From the NCBI RefSeq assembly GCF_001514145.1, contig NZ_KQ948656.1, forward strand, positions 806,001 to 870,000: DNA of 64,000 bases, in the 5' to 3' direction. The translations under genes were made by a program, and so were the position numbers. Origin of the DNA: Streptomyces canus. GTDB taxonomy: Bacteria; Actinomycetota; Actinomycetes; Streptomycetales; Streptomycetaceae. Of the stretch, positions 50,775 through 59,129 are shown piece by piece; position 1 is the first letter of the stretch, and each line of letters opens with the position of its first letter. The notes beneath the pieces are model-generated. The model saw nothing but the letters and a program-made list of their open reading frames with translations. It searched no databases and had not been told where the DNA came from.

Positions 50775-51034
50775 TGTACACGCGCGTGCCGTTTCGCAAC
50801 GCCCGCGCGCGGAAGGCGTCGTACGGCCTCCTGGTACGCCAGGACCGGCCCGCTGTTGCGGACGACGACGGCGTCGAAGCCGTCCGCCAGCGCGGCGGCA
50901 TCCCGGGGATGGCACAGGGCGAGACCGAAGTCCTCCCTGAGACGCGAGGTGAGGAAGATGTCCCCGTCGCAGTAGCGGCGCCCGCGGGCCTGGTAGGCCA
51001 GATCGGTGACGTACAGGAGGGTGGGGCGGGGCAT
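50775..51034 (-). pseudogene. Frameshifted and truncated ATP-grasp-like gene
   Basis: The start reads MPRPTLLYVTDLAYQARGRR and continues LALCHPRDAAALADGFDAVV, VVRNSGPVLAYQEA, as I recall from a conserved Streptomyces ATP-grasp-like family. After AYQEA the frame turns to noise, while the neighbouring frame reads YDAFRARALRNGTRVYN, the expected continuation. Removing one base at about 50824 restores the match. After VYN the homologous sequence stops, so the C-terminal two thirds are also missing. A sequencing error at 50824 would not explain the truncation. Confidence 0.6.
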
Positions 51035-51103
51035 GCGGGGCTCCTCGGCCGGCGGGAGCCGATCGTATGCGGCGGCACTCCTCCCGGACAACGCACCCGA
51101 CAG

Positions 51104-51138
51104 CACTCAGTTCCCTCACAGGAGTGCACCCAGTGCCA
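51104..51138. promoter_or_regulatory. Partial TetR-type sites before the TetR gene
   Basis: CACTCAGT (51104-51111) and CAGTGCCA (51131-51138) each match half or the core of the palindrome TGACACTCAGTGCCA found upstream of the DUF35 gene. They lie 32-66 bases before the TetR start, where autoregulation is expected. Confidence 0.4.
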
Positions 51139-51169
51139 TGCGATCGGTTCAGGTGCTACGTTCGCGACC

Positions 51170-51859
51170 ATGAGCTCCACCAAACCCGCCATGCGGGACG
51201 CGCTGGTCGCGGCCGCCTTCCAGCTGTTCCTGGAACGGGGTTACGAGCAGACCACCGTCGACGACATCGTCACGCTCGCCGGAGTCGGCCGCCGCTCGTT
51301 CTTCCGGTACTTCCCGTCCAAGGAGGACGTGGTCTTCCCCGACCACGAGCGGTGCCTGACCGACATGACGGCCTTCCTGGCCGCGAGCGACCCCGGGTGC
51401 GACCCGCTCGAGCGGGTCTGCGAGGCGGTGCGGCTGGTCCTGCGGATGTACACCGAGAACCCGACCTTCTCCGTGCAGCGATACCGCCTCACCAAGCAGG
51501 TGCCCGGCCTGCGCGCCTACGAGCTGTCCGTGGTGTGGCGCTACGAGCGCGCCTTCGCGGAGTATCTGCGCGGGCGCCTGAAGGGGCTGCACGACGGCAC
51601 GCTCCGGGCCGATGTGATCGCCGCCGCCGTGGCCGCGGCGCACAACAACGCCCTGCGCTCCTGGCTGCGCTCGGACGGACACGGCGACGCCGAGCAGACG
51701 GTGGAGCACGCGCTCGGCTATGTGCAGGCCGCGTTCGGGGCACCTGGCGCGCCGTCCGCCGACGAGCCGCCGGAGGACGTGGTGGTGATCGTCTCCCGGC
51801 GCGGCGCCCCGCTGTGGCGCGTGGTCCAGGAGATCGAGTCCACGCTCGAGCGGGACTGA
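51170..51859 (+). CDS. TetR family transcriptional regulator
   Basis: A 229-residue repressor. The N-terminal TetR helix-turn-helix is MRDALVAAAFQLFLERGYEQ, TTVDDIVTLAGVGRRSFFRY, FPSKEDVV. The ligand domain follows and resembles the MftR-like group (ERVCEAVRLVLRMYTENPTF; VIAAAVAAAHNNALRSWLRS). The start was chosen at the ATG next to the HTH; there is no strong ribosome site, so a leaderless message is possible. Sites with CACTCAGT and CAGTGCCA cores lie at 51104 and 51131. It may control itself and the nearby DUF35 gene. Confidence 0.9.
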   Translation: MSSTKPAMRDALVAAAFQLFLERGYEQTTVDDIVTLAGVGRRSFFRYFPSKEDVVFPDHERCLTDMTAFLAASDPGCDPLERVCEAVRLVLRMYTENPTFSVQRYRLTKQVPGLRAYELSVVWRYERAFAEYLRGRLKGLHDGTLRADVIAAAVAAAHNNALRSWLRSDGHGDAEQTVEHALGYVQAAFGAPGAPSADEPPEDVVVIVSRRGAPLWRVVQEIESTLERD

Positions 51860-51910
51860 GCCGGACCGGGCGGACGGCACGGGGAACCGTGCCGTCCGCT
51901 CAGCGACGGC

Positions 51911-52363
51911 TCAGGTCTGGCACTGCGCCGTGCCGGCGGTCGACCACCCGCTCCAGACACCCCCGTCGGCGCGGGCGTGTACCCGGATCTCGACCTTCAC
52001 GGGCCCGCACACCCGGGTCGAGCTTCCCACCTCCGTGGGTTCGACGGTCCCTCCCGCGGGGACATAGGTGCGACCACTGCCCAGCTTCACCCAGTGACCA
52101 CCGTCGACGACACGGAAGAACGCCTCGTAGGCGACGTTCACCGCCCTCGGGCCCGTGTTGCGCGCCTTGACGTACGCCGTGATCTCCCGCGTGTAAATGC
52201 GGCCTTCCTTGCCGCGTTCGGCGCTGATGCAACCGTTGACGGCCACCCGGCCGGTCGACACCCCTCCGCCGCACGCGACCGCCGCCGCATGAGCGTTCGC
52301 CGGTACGGCCAGCACGGCGAGCGCGACCGCGCTCAGGACCGCTCCGATACGCCTGACATGCAC
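51911..52363 (-). CDS. Secreted hypothetical protein, 150 aa
   Basis: An N-terminal signal peptide (RRIGAVLSAVALAVLAVPAN, cleavage near AHA-AA) is followed by a beta-rich secreted domain with cysteines at VACGGG, NGCISAER, STRVCGPV and TAQCQT, so two disulfides are likely. GTG start with AGGGAGCAGGATT upstream. The strands YTREITAYVKARNTGPRAVN and VRVHA-like segments look like an immunoglobulin-type fold. It is convergent with the TetR gene and unrelated in function as far as can be seen. Confidence 0.8.
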   Translation of the reverse strand: MHVRRIGAVLSAVALAVLAVPANAHAAAVACGGGVSTGRVAVNGCISAERGKEGRIYTREITAYVKARNTGPRAVNVAYEAFFRVVDGGHWVKLGSGRTYVPAGGTVEPTEVGSSTRVCGPVKVEIRVHARADGGVWSGWSTAGTAQCQT

Positions 52364-52486
52364 AATCCTGCTCCCTTCACCCCTGATTGCCCTCAGAGGA
52401 ACCATGACGGGTCACGGCGTGGAGAGCAGCGGATCTTGGACTTCTTCACTCCAACGGAAGATGAGGGTACCGAGTACCTTTACGTC

Positions 52487-52501
52487 TGACACTCAGTGCC
52501 A
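52487..52501. promoter_or_regulatory. TGACACTCAGTGCCA palindrome upstream of DUF35 gene
   Basis: Arms TGACACT and AGTGCCA are complementary except at one position, around a central C. This fits TetR operators of fatty-acid or CoA-related regulators. It lies 100-114 bases upstream of the DUF35 gene start and resembles the partial sites before the TetR gene. Confidence 0.6.
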
Positions 52502-52600
52502 TACGCTGATGCCGTGCACGGTGGCACAGGGAGCCGCGCACGTCCGTGCACGGTTACCCGAGCACGTGGGATTCCGGCCGAGCGCAGGGAGTTGACCAGC

Positions 52601-53014
52601 GTGTACCACCACTCAGGAAACATTGCTCGTCAGACAGCCGGTTCTGGGACGGGCGTACTCGAGCCCGCCGCCCCGGCCACGGACGCGATCCTCTTCCAGC
52701 GCTGCACCTGGTGCGGCACGGCGATGTACCACCGCCTGCTGTGTCCGGTCTGCCAGTGCGGCGACCTGCGCACGGAACGCAGCGAGGGCGTGGGCACGGT
52801 CCGCCACGCCACGGTGGTCCACCGCAACACCCCCGTCGCGCGCAATGTGTCGCTGATCGAGCTGACCGAGGGCTTCGTCGTCCGGGGCCGGGTCATGGGT
52901 CCGCCCGCCGCGATCCACAGCGGTGACCGGGTACGGATGTCGACGGTCAAGGACCCGGTCCGCGGCGAGCCGGTCTTCCAACTGCTCGACGAGCCCTACC
53001 GCGCCTGGCACTGA
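52601..53014 (+). CDS. Zn-ribbon/OB-fold (DUF35) protein
   Basis: A 137-residue protein with an N-terminal rubredoxin-like zinc ribbon (Cys35, Cys38, Cys48, Cys51 in RCTWCGTAMYHRLLCPVCQC) and a C-terminal OB fold (VRHATVVHRNTPVARNVSLI, GFVVRGRVMGPPAAIHSGDR). Family members bind CoA esters and support thiolases, HMG-CoA synthases or acyl-CoA dehydratases, often as a paired gene. No such partner gene adjoins it. The GTG start has GCAGGGAG 9 bases upstream. A TetR-type palindrome precedes it, so regulation by the nearby TetR protein is likely. Confidence 0.85.
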   Translation: MYHHSGNIARQTAGSGTGVLEPAAPATDAILFQRCTWCGTAMYHRLLCPVCQCGDLRTERSEGVGTVRHATVVHRNTPVARNVSLIELTEGFVVRGRVMGPPAAIHSGDRVRMSTVKDPVRGEPVFQLLDEPYRAWH

Positions 53015-53054
53015 CGAGACGTCAGCCCCGCGGCAAATACCGGGACTTCGGGCC

Positions 53055-54407
53055 TCACCACACTCCCGGGATCAGCTCCCGCACCCGCACGGGCCGCCCC
53101 GTCTCGAAGCACCGGTTGGCGGCGAGCCCCACCCCCAGCGCCAGGGCACCGTCCCGTTCGGTGGCCGTCGGGTGAGTCGCGGCGCCTACGTCCTCCCTCA
53201 CCGGACCCGTACCGGGGTCCACGGGCCCGAAGAGCGCGTCGAGCATGCGGGGGTCTCCCCCGCCGTGCGCCTCGTGGGCCGTGACGAGCGGTACGTCGAC
53301 CGGGGGCTGCCACAGGGGCCGCAGCGTCAGACGCGCGCCGCCCGCGTGGTCGGCCGCGGTGTCCCCGTGCACTGCGCCGCTCGCCGAGGTGACGCCGGTC
53401 AGCGGTGCCTGCCAGCGGCTCTCCTCCACCTCGAGTTCCAGACGGCCCCCGCTGCCGTTGAACATGACCCGGTAGCCCTCCCACGGGGAGTAGGCGGTGA
53501 GGTGGTACGTCATCGTCGCGCCCCGGGCGTGGCGGACGAGGAGGGCCATGTCGTCCTCGATGGTGACGGGCCCGTCGAAGACGTTGCGGTCGCGGACGTA
53601 TCCGTCGTCCCGCTCGGCGTCCAGGTACAGGGCCCGCAGGGTGTCATCGGCGGCGAGATCGAGGGCGAAGGGGTCGTCGGCGGCCGGATCCGCCCCGTGG
53701 GCCCGGGTGTAGTCGCGGCGCAGGCCGTGGTGTTCGCCGGCCTCACGGCCGTAGAAGCCGAGCCGCCCGTAGCCGAACACGTCCTGCGGTTCGTCGGCGA
53801 GCCACCAGTGGACCAGGTCGAAGTGGTGGCTCGACTTGTGGACCATGAGGCCGCCGCTCAGGTGCTTCTCGCGGTGCCAGCGGCGGAAGTAGTCCGCGCC
53901 GTGCCGGGTGTCGAGGAGCCATTCGAAGTGGACGGAGAGGATCTCGCCGATCGCTCCGTCGGCGATCAGGGCGCGGACCTTCTCGTGCACGGGGTTGAAG
54001 CGGTAGTTGAAGGCGACGGTGAGGGAGTTGCCGGTGGACCTGACCGTGTCCAGGATGCGGGCGCAGCGGTCCGCGTCGACGGTCATCGGCTTCTCGGTGA
54101 CCACCCGGCAGCCCGCCTTGAGGGCCGGGACGATGTAGCGGTCGTGTTCGGCGTCGACGGTGGTGACGACGACCTCGTCGATGCCTTCCTTCGCGAGCAG
54201 GTCGGCGAAGTGTTCGGGTTTCCACTGAGCGGCGGCGGGTTCACCGGCCTCGGCCAGCAGCCGGTTGTGGAAGGCCATACGGGTCGGGCTGGGATCGCAC
54301 AGGGCGGCCACGTGGTGGCCGGGGCGGGCGGCGAGGGCCCGGGTGAACAGCTGTGCCCGGTGGCCGGTGCCGACGACGGCTGCACGGAGGTGGGGAGTTC
54401 GGCTCAT
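53055..54407 (-). CDS. Gfo/Idh/MocA family oxidoreductase
   Basis: A 450-residue enzyme, longer than the typical 350. The Rossmann start is LRAAVVGTGHRAQLFTRALA, the catalytic EKP motif is CRVVTEKPMTVDADR, and the conserved His region is GGLMVHKSSHHFDLVHWWL. The C-terminal domain is enlarged and includes FNGSGGRLELEVEESRWQAP. It probably oxidises or epimerises a sugar or glycoside. A LacI-like palindrome overlaps the bases right before the ATG, covering the ribosome site GGGGGAAG. It is divergent from the secreted hydrolase gene. Confidence 0.9.
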   Translation of the reverse strand: MSRTPHLRAAVVGTGHRAQLFTRALAARPGHHVAALCDPSPTRMAFHNRLLAEAGEPAAAQWKPEHFADLLAKEGIDEVVVTTVDAEHDRYIVPALKAGCRVVTEKPMTVDADRCARILDTVRSTGNSLTVAFNYRFNPVHEKVRALIADGAIGEILSVHFEWLLDTRHGADYFRRWHREKHLSGGLMVHKSSHHFDLVHWWLADEPQDVFGYGRLGFYGREAGEHHGLRRDYTRAHGADPAADDPFALDLAADDTLRALYLDAERDDGYVRDRNVFDGPVTIEDDMALLVRHARGATMTYHLTAYSPWEGYRVMFNGSGGRLELEVEESRWQAPLTGVTSASGAVHGDTAADHAGGARLTLRPLWQPPVDVPLVTAHEAHGGGDPRMLDALFGPVDPGTGPVREDVGAATHPTATERDGALALGVGLAANRCFETGRPVRVRELIPGVW

Positions 54408-54420
54408 GGAAAGCGCTTCC
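54408..54420. promoter_or_regulatory. GGAAAGCGCTTCC LacI-like site over ribosome site
   Basis: A near-perfect dyad (GGAA-A-GCGC-TTCC) directly abuts the ATG of the oxidoreductase and covers its ribosome site. The core matches CcpA/LacI-type operators (GAAAGCGCTT). Similar AGAAAGCGC cores stand before the sugar ABC operon and the PAP2 gene. Confidence 0.6.
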
Positions 54421-54593
54421 CCCGCCCGGGGATCCGCTAGTCCCCACGGCCGCACTGGCTTGATCGCGTCGCTCGTCCGCGATCGGCGTCTGCTCACAGA
54501 CAACCCACAGACGCCCCTCCCCCGTCCTAGGTGACGCGAGAGGCGCCCGGGACCGACGGGACGTCTGCGCACGGGGTTTTGAGGAGAGAACCA

Positions 54594-57362
54594 TTGATCC
54601 GTGCCCGGCGAATATGTGTGACCGCCGTGGCGGTGCTGGCGGCCCTGGCGGGCTCGCCGGGACTGGCACAGGCTGAACAGCCGCCCGAGTCGAGGCTGTT
54701 GAGCGCGACAAACGACAACTCGCTTCCGCCCGGGTGGCGGATCGACGGCAAGAGCGGGGCGCGTGAGCTGGTCTGGCGTGCGCCGAAAGCCGTGCCCATG
54801 GGAGACGCGCGCGTCGAGTTCCGGACCGGGGACCGGCTGCTCGGGGTGCCGAAGCCGGCGAGGGACGGGCGGACCTTCCGGCTCGCCCTCGACGAGGCGC
54901 GGCCCGCACAGCTGTCGGATCTTCAAGTGACGGCCGCGGGGCGCCGGTTGGACGCGGCGGCCGATGACACACACACATCCGGCCCGCGCGGGGCGCGGGT
55001 GCCCGCGCAGGCTCCGGCGAACGACGTCGATCCGGGCAGACCCGGCTCGTACCGCACCGTCACCGGTGAGTACGATCTCGACCCCGTGCGCCTGCCGGGC
55101 TACGCCACCCCGATCGAGATGCGTGCCCAGGTGGTGGCGCCGAAGAATGCCACCGGCAGCCGGCCGCTCGCGCTGTTCCTGCACGGCCGCCACAGCACCT
55201 GCTACAAGCCGGGCACCGAGGACGACATCACCGGCGACTGGCCCTGTGCGGACGGCTACAAGCCGATCCCCAGCGACAAGGGCTACCTGGCCGACCAGCA
55301 ACTGCTGGCCTCCCAGGGCTATGTGACGGTGTCGATCTCGGCGAACGGCATCAACGCCCAGGACTGGCAGGCCGAGGACGCCGGCGCGCAGGCGCGTTCC
55401 TCGCTGGTACGGCAGCACCTGGCCCGCTGGGCCGACTGGACCGCTCACCGCTCCACCGCCCCGGCCGTGGTGCGCGAGGCCGCGAAGGCCGACCTCTCCC
55501 GGGTCCTGCTCGTGGGCCACTCGCGCGGCGGCGAGGGCGTCAACCGGGCCGCCATGGACAGCCTCTACCCGCCGCCCGCCGCCGAGGACGGCTACCAGGG
55601 CCCGGTGCGCTGGAAGGTGCGCGGGACCGTGCTCGTCGGACCGACGATCTTCGGCCAGAATCCGGTCGCCGACGTGCCGAACGTGACGCTCCTGCCCGGC
55701 TGCGACGGCGATGTGTCGGACCTCCAGGGCGAGGACTTCGTCGACGGGACCCGCGGCGTCAGCCGGGGCACCGCGCTGCACAGCGCGGTCTACATCGTCG
55801 GCGCCAACCACAACTACTTCAACAGCGAGTGGACCCCGGGTGAGGCCGAGGCGCCGGCCTCGGACGACTTCTGGACCGACCCCGAGCAGCCGGACCCGGT
55901 GTGCTCCCCGGGTGCCGCGACCCGGCTGACCGCCGCCCAGCAGCACAAGGCGGGCTCCACGTACATCGCCGCCGCGGCCCGGCTCTTCCTCGCCGGGGAC
56001 GACCGGGTACGTCCGCTGCTCGACGGTTCCGGCAAGCGGGCCCCGTCCGCGGACCCGGCCCGGGTGCTGACCCACGCGGTCGGCGGCCGCCGCAGCGGTG
56101 GTTTCCTGCCGGACGGCGGGGCGAAGGTGACCGGCGCCCGGCTGTGTTCGGCGATCGACCCCGACCCGGCCGTGGCCTGTCTGGACCCGGAGACCCCCGG
56201 CTCGTCACCGCACTTCGCGTCGTGGGAGACGGAAAAGGAGACCGGCCGCAGCGCGGTGGACCTGACGTGGTCCGCGCCGGGCACGGCCGCGCGTATCACC
56301 CCGGCCAAGCCGCTCTCCCTGCGCGACTCCCAGAAGCTCGCGCTCCGGGTCTTCGTACCGCCGAACACGTCCGGCACGAAGTTCGACGTGTCCGTCACCG
56401 ACTCCTCCGACCGTCGGGTGACGCTGGGCTCGGTCAAGGTGGACGGGCTCCCCGGCTCCGCGAGCACCGCGTCCTACTGGGCTCAGGAGCTGCGCGTCCC
56501 GCTGTCGGCCGCCACCCGGGCCGGGCTCGATCTCCGGCACGTCACGTCCCTTGAGCTGACGCCCCGTTCGCAGACCGGGCGGGCCTGGCTGATGGACGCC
56601 TGGGGCTGGGCGCCGGGCACTCCGGCGGCGAAGGCGGCCGCACTGCCGCGGGTCGACGTGGGCCGCACGATCGTCAAGGAGGGCGACTCGGGCACCCGCA
56701 CCTACCGGATCCCGGTCGAGATCTCCGGGCACGGCAGCGGCCAGGTCCGCGTGTACGTCCTCGAGCCGGACAGCGGCCGGGCCGAGACCAGGCTCGTGAC
56801 CGTACGGCCCGGCAGCCACGCGATCGACGTACCGGTCGAGGTGAAGGGCGACACGGACTACGGCTACGACGTGGAGTACGACATCGCCGTCAAGGCCGTC
56901 CACAACGCCGTCGTCGGCAAGCACCGGGGCGGGGTCACCGCTGAGAACGACGACCCCGAGCCGGTGATCACCCTGACGCCGGTCGCGGACCGGGTGACCG
57001 AGGGAGAGACGCTGACCTGGCGGATGTCCGTGGACGCGCCCACGGCCGTCGACATCTGGCAGCCGATCCGGGTGCTTCCGGTCACCGAGGGCACCGAGCT
57101 GTCCACCAAGGACGTCGACCCGCAGTGGCTCCAGGACTGGTCCGGTGACGTGCCCGACCCGGAGCGGCGGCTGTCCGACGCGAACCTGTGGGTGTGGCTG
57201 AACATTCCCCCGGGGAGCACCAGCGCGGACTTCATCGTTCCGACGGTCCAGGACCAGGTGGCCGAGCCGACCGAGTCGATGCGCGTCGCGCTGACCGACA
57301 ACAACGCCGAGCCGCTGCCCGACAAGCCGGTGCTGACGGGGACGGTGCTCGAGCGGCCGTGA
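54594..57362 (+). CDS. Large secreted alpha/beta hydrolase with C-terminal Calx-beta-like domain
   Basis: A 922-residue exported protein. A Sec signal (RRICVTAVAVLAALAGSPGL, cut near AQA-EQ) is followed by a propeptide-like domain to about residue 160. The alpha/beta hydrolase core has ALFLHGRHSTCYKPG, VTVSISANGINAQDW and the nucleophile elbow VLLVGHSRGGEGVNRAA, with cysteines that may pair. Beyond about residue 690 come beta domains, one ending in a Calx-beta-like strand pattern (VTAENDDPEPVITLTPVADR; ADFIVPTVQDQVAEPTESM). It may be an esterase or lipase. TTG start, with GAGGAGAG 6 bases upstream. Confidence 0.82.
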   Translation: MIRARRICVTAVAVLAALAGSPGLAQAEQPPESRLLSATNDNSLPPGWRIDGKSGARELVWRAPKAVPMGDARVEFRTGDRLLGVPKPARDGRTFRLALDEARPAQLSDLQVTAAGRRLDAAADDTHTSGPRGARVPAQAPANDVDPGRPGSYRTVTGEYDLDPVRLPGYATPIEMRAQVVAPKNATGSRPLALFLHGRHSTCYKPGTEDDITGDWPCADGYKPIPSDKGYLADQQLLASQGYVTVSISANGINAQDWQAEDAGAQARSSLVRQHLARWADWTAHRSTAPAVVREAAKADLSRVLLVGHSRGGEGVNRAAMDSLYPPPAAEDGYQGPVRWKVRGTVLVGPTIFGQNPVADVPNVTLLPGCDGDVSDLQGEDFVDGTRGVSRGTALHSAVYIVGANHNYFNSEWTPGEAEAPASDDFWTDPEQPDPVCSPGAATRLTAAQQHKAGSTYIAAAARLFLAGDDRVRPLLDGSGKRAPSADPARVLTHAVGGRRSGGFLPDGGAKVTGARLCSAIDPDPAVACLDPETPGSSPHFASWETEKETGRSAVDLTWSAPGTAARITPAKPLSLRDSQKLALRVFVPPNTSGTKFDVSVTDSSDRRVTLGSVKVDGLPGSASTASYWAQELRVPLSAATRAGLDLRHVTSLELTPRSQTGRAWLMDAWGWAPGTPAAKAAALPRVDVGRTIVKEGDSGTRTYRIPVEISGHGSGQVRVYVLEPDSGRAETRLVTVRPGSHAIDVPVEVKGDTDYGYDVEYDIAVKAVHNAVVGKHRGGVTAENDDPEPVITLTPVADRVTEGETLTWRMSVDAPTAVDIWQPIRVLPVTEGTELSTKDVDPQWLQDWSGDVPDPERRLSDANLWVWLNIPPGSTSADFIVPTVQDQVAEPTESMRVALTDNNAEPLPDKPVLTGTVLERP

Positions 57363-57427
57363 GCAACCGGTCGTACGACGGGCCGTGAGCCCGATCCCGT
57401 ACGACACTGCACGATGACCCTTTGTGC

Positions 57428-57450
57428 GGGGCCCGGTCCGACCGGGCCCC
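57428..57450. terminator. Bidirectional terminator
   Basis: Perfect 10-bp arms GGGGCCCGGT and ACCGGGCCCC flank loop CCG, placed 66 bases after the hydrolase stop and 6 bases before the convergent PPOX gene stop. Confidence 0.85.
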
Positions 57451-57455
57451 GTTCG

Positions 57456-57836
57456 TCACAAGGTCACGCGGATCCCGACCGTCCCGTCCACTCCGCGGCG
57501 CAGCCTGCTGCCGAAGAGCGAGAGCCGGCCGACGATGCCGTACTTCCGGGCCAGGAGCTGTCGGTAGCGGGCGGTGGTCGCCGCGTCGCAGATCTCCGCC
57601 GTGGCCGGGATCTGGTCGCCGGTCGGGTTGCCGCGCAGGTCACAGGGGCCGACGAGGACGTCCGCGCGGGCCCGGATCCGCTTCACCTTCCAGGCGTCCG
57701 CGGCCGACCACACGCCGAGTGTGTCCCCGTCGCGAACCACCCACACGGGCGTGGCGACCGGGGTGCCGTTCTTGCGAAAACTGGTGAGCAGCAGATACTT
57801 GCCCGCGCCGAGCCGCTCCAGCTGCGTGTCATCCAT
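57456..57836 (-). CDS. PPOX class F420-dependent oxidoreductase
   Basis: A 126-residue split beta-barrel protein of the pyridoxamine 5'-phosphate oxidase superfamily, type that binds F420. It has YLLLTSFRKNGTPVATPVWV, LGVWSAADAWKVKRIRARAD and VLVGPCDLRGNPTGDQIPAT, the standard motif order, ending with FGSRLRRGVDGTVGIRVTL. Length agrees with the family. It likely reduces or oxidises a small molecule with F420. The gene is divergent from the methyltransferase gene; a UUCG hairpin lies in the gap. Confidence 0.9.
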   Translation of the reverse strand: MDDTQLERLGAGKYLLLTSFRKNGTPVATPVWVVRDGDTLGVWSAADAWKVKRIRARADVLVGPCDLRGNPTGDQIPATAEICDAATTARYRQLLARKYGIVGRLSLFGSRLRRGVDGTVGIRVTL

Positions 57837-57873
57837 GACGGAAGTCTAGTCATTCTGAACAGCGTGGCCCCGG

Positions 57874-57890
57874 CGCTACTTCGGGTAGCG
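57874..57890. promoter_or_regulatory. UUCG-type hairpin in divergent region
   Basis: Stem CGCTAC / GTAGCG with loop TTCGG, 38 bases upstream of the PPOX gene. TCGGGTAGC recurs at about 57920. Could be an operator or an RNA hairpin in the leader; too small to say. Confidence 0.35.
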
Positions 57891-58009
57891 AGGGGCACTA
57901 CTGAAGGTGAACTCGTCATGTCGGGTAGCCCGAGGCTGTCGTCACTCGCCCGCCTGGCCCCACAGTAAACCGGTGGCATCGACAGCTGCCCGTCCCTACT
58001 GTCCGGATC

Positions 58010-58810
58010 ATGGATGACACCGATGCCCCGCCGCGGCTGACCCGCCTCACCTTCCACGGCCCTCTCTCCGAGGACCGGGCCGCCAGGTTGATCCGTCAGC
58101 TCGCCGACGGAGTTGGCCCGACCGCCCCAGCTACGGTGCTCGATATAGGTTGTGGCTGGGGGGAGTTCATGCTCCGCCTCCTCGAGGCCATGCCCGGCGC
58201 GACCGGCGTCGGTATCGACCTGAATGAGGACGACCTCGCCCGCGGACGCACCAACGCCGAGATGCGGGGGCTGACCGACCGCGTCGACTTCGTCCGTGAG
58301 TCCGCTGCCGGCACTGCCCGAGGCCCCGCCGACATCGTTCTGTGCTTCAGCGCCAGCCACGCTCTCAGTGACGCCCAGCCACCGGAGCACACCAGCGCTG
58401 CGCTGCACGCCCTTCGCCGCCTGGTGAAGCCCGGCGGCCGTGTCCTTCTCGGCGAGGGCTTCTGGCAGCGTCCACCTGTTCCGAGCGAGTTGTCGGCCAT
58501 GTGGCCGGAAGCCTCAGCCTCCGAGTTCCACGACCTCTGCGGTCTCGTCGACCTGGCCGTCGCCGCGGGCTTTCGCCCTGCCTGGATCGAGTCCGCAAAC
58601 CCTGACGAATGGGATCACTTCGAGTCCGCCTATCAGTCCGACGTCGAGGAATGGCTCGCCGCCCATCCCGATCACCCCCTGGCGAAGGAGACCCGCGACC
58701 GTGTGGATCGCCATCGCAGTATGTGGCTCCGGGGTTATCGCGGCGTCATGGGCCTGGCGTATCTGACCCTCGTTCCCGTGAAACAAGGAGCCGCTTCAAG
58801 CTCCGCTTGA
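58010..58810 (+). CDS. SAM-dependent methyltransferase (class I)
   Basis: A 266-residue Rossmann-fold methyltransferase. Motif I is TVLDIGCGWGEFMLRLLEAM; motif II GVGIDLNEDDLARGRTNAEM; the post-I acidic residue is in GIDLNE; motif IV-like GPADIVLCFSASHALSD; VKPGGRVLLGEGFWQRPPVP is the late motif. The C-terminal DEWDHFESAYQSDVEEWLAA is common in a family of Streptomyces methyltransferases. No substrate or cluster partner is evident. ATG after TACTGTCCGGATC, no strong ribosome site, so it may be leaderless. Confidence 0.88.
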   Translation: MDDTDAPPRLTRLTFHGPLSEDRAARLIRQLADGVGPTAPATVLDIGCGWGEFMLRLLEAMPGATGVGIDLNEDDLARGRTNAEMRGLTDRVDFVRESAAGTARGPADIVLCFSASHALSDAQPPEHTSAALHALRRLVKPGGRVLLGEGFWQRPPVPSELSAMWPEASASEFHDLCGLVDLAVAAGFRPAWIESANPDEWDHFESAYQSDVEEWLAAHPDHPLAKETRDRVDRHRSMWLRGYRGVMGLAYLTLVPVKQGAASSSA

Positions 58811-59129
58811 CCAACGAACAGCCGCCTTCTTGGGGGTTGAGGGCATCAGGTGTGCCGCAGGTTGATCCGCACCAGCACCATCGGCCGGCCCCCGGTAGTC
58901 CTTGTACAAGTTCAGCAACATCGCCGCCCCGAGCCGGGCCCGGATGCGCGGGAATGTGGCCAACCCAGCCCTGCGCATGGCTGGTTGAGACGTCTCAGGA
59001 GGATCCTGCGGCACAGGATCACCGGCTGTCGTGAACGCGCCCGGCCCCGGCCACGTATGCAAGGAGGGCACTCAACGACCGGAGGGCCCTGCGGTGCAGA
59101 TACCGCATTTTCGGGTTCGGGAGCCATGC
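58811..59129 (-). other. Gap with minus-strand coding remnant
   Basis: No intact gene in 319 bases. The minus strand reads IRARLGAAMLLNLYKDYRGP near 58870-58930, then VLVRINLRHT and a stop in the next frame, so a frameshifted 3' remnant of an unidentified gene is possible. The protease promoter must lie at the right end. Confidence 0.3.

Noticed and set aside
53055..56075. A 1006-codon minus-strand frame ending in the Gfo/Idh oxidoreductase
   Set aside because: Only the last 450 codons match the family; the rest is antisense to the secreted hydrolase. The ATG at 54407 is the true start.
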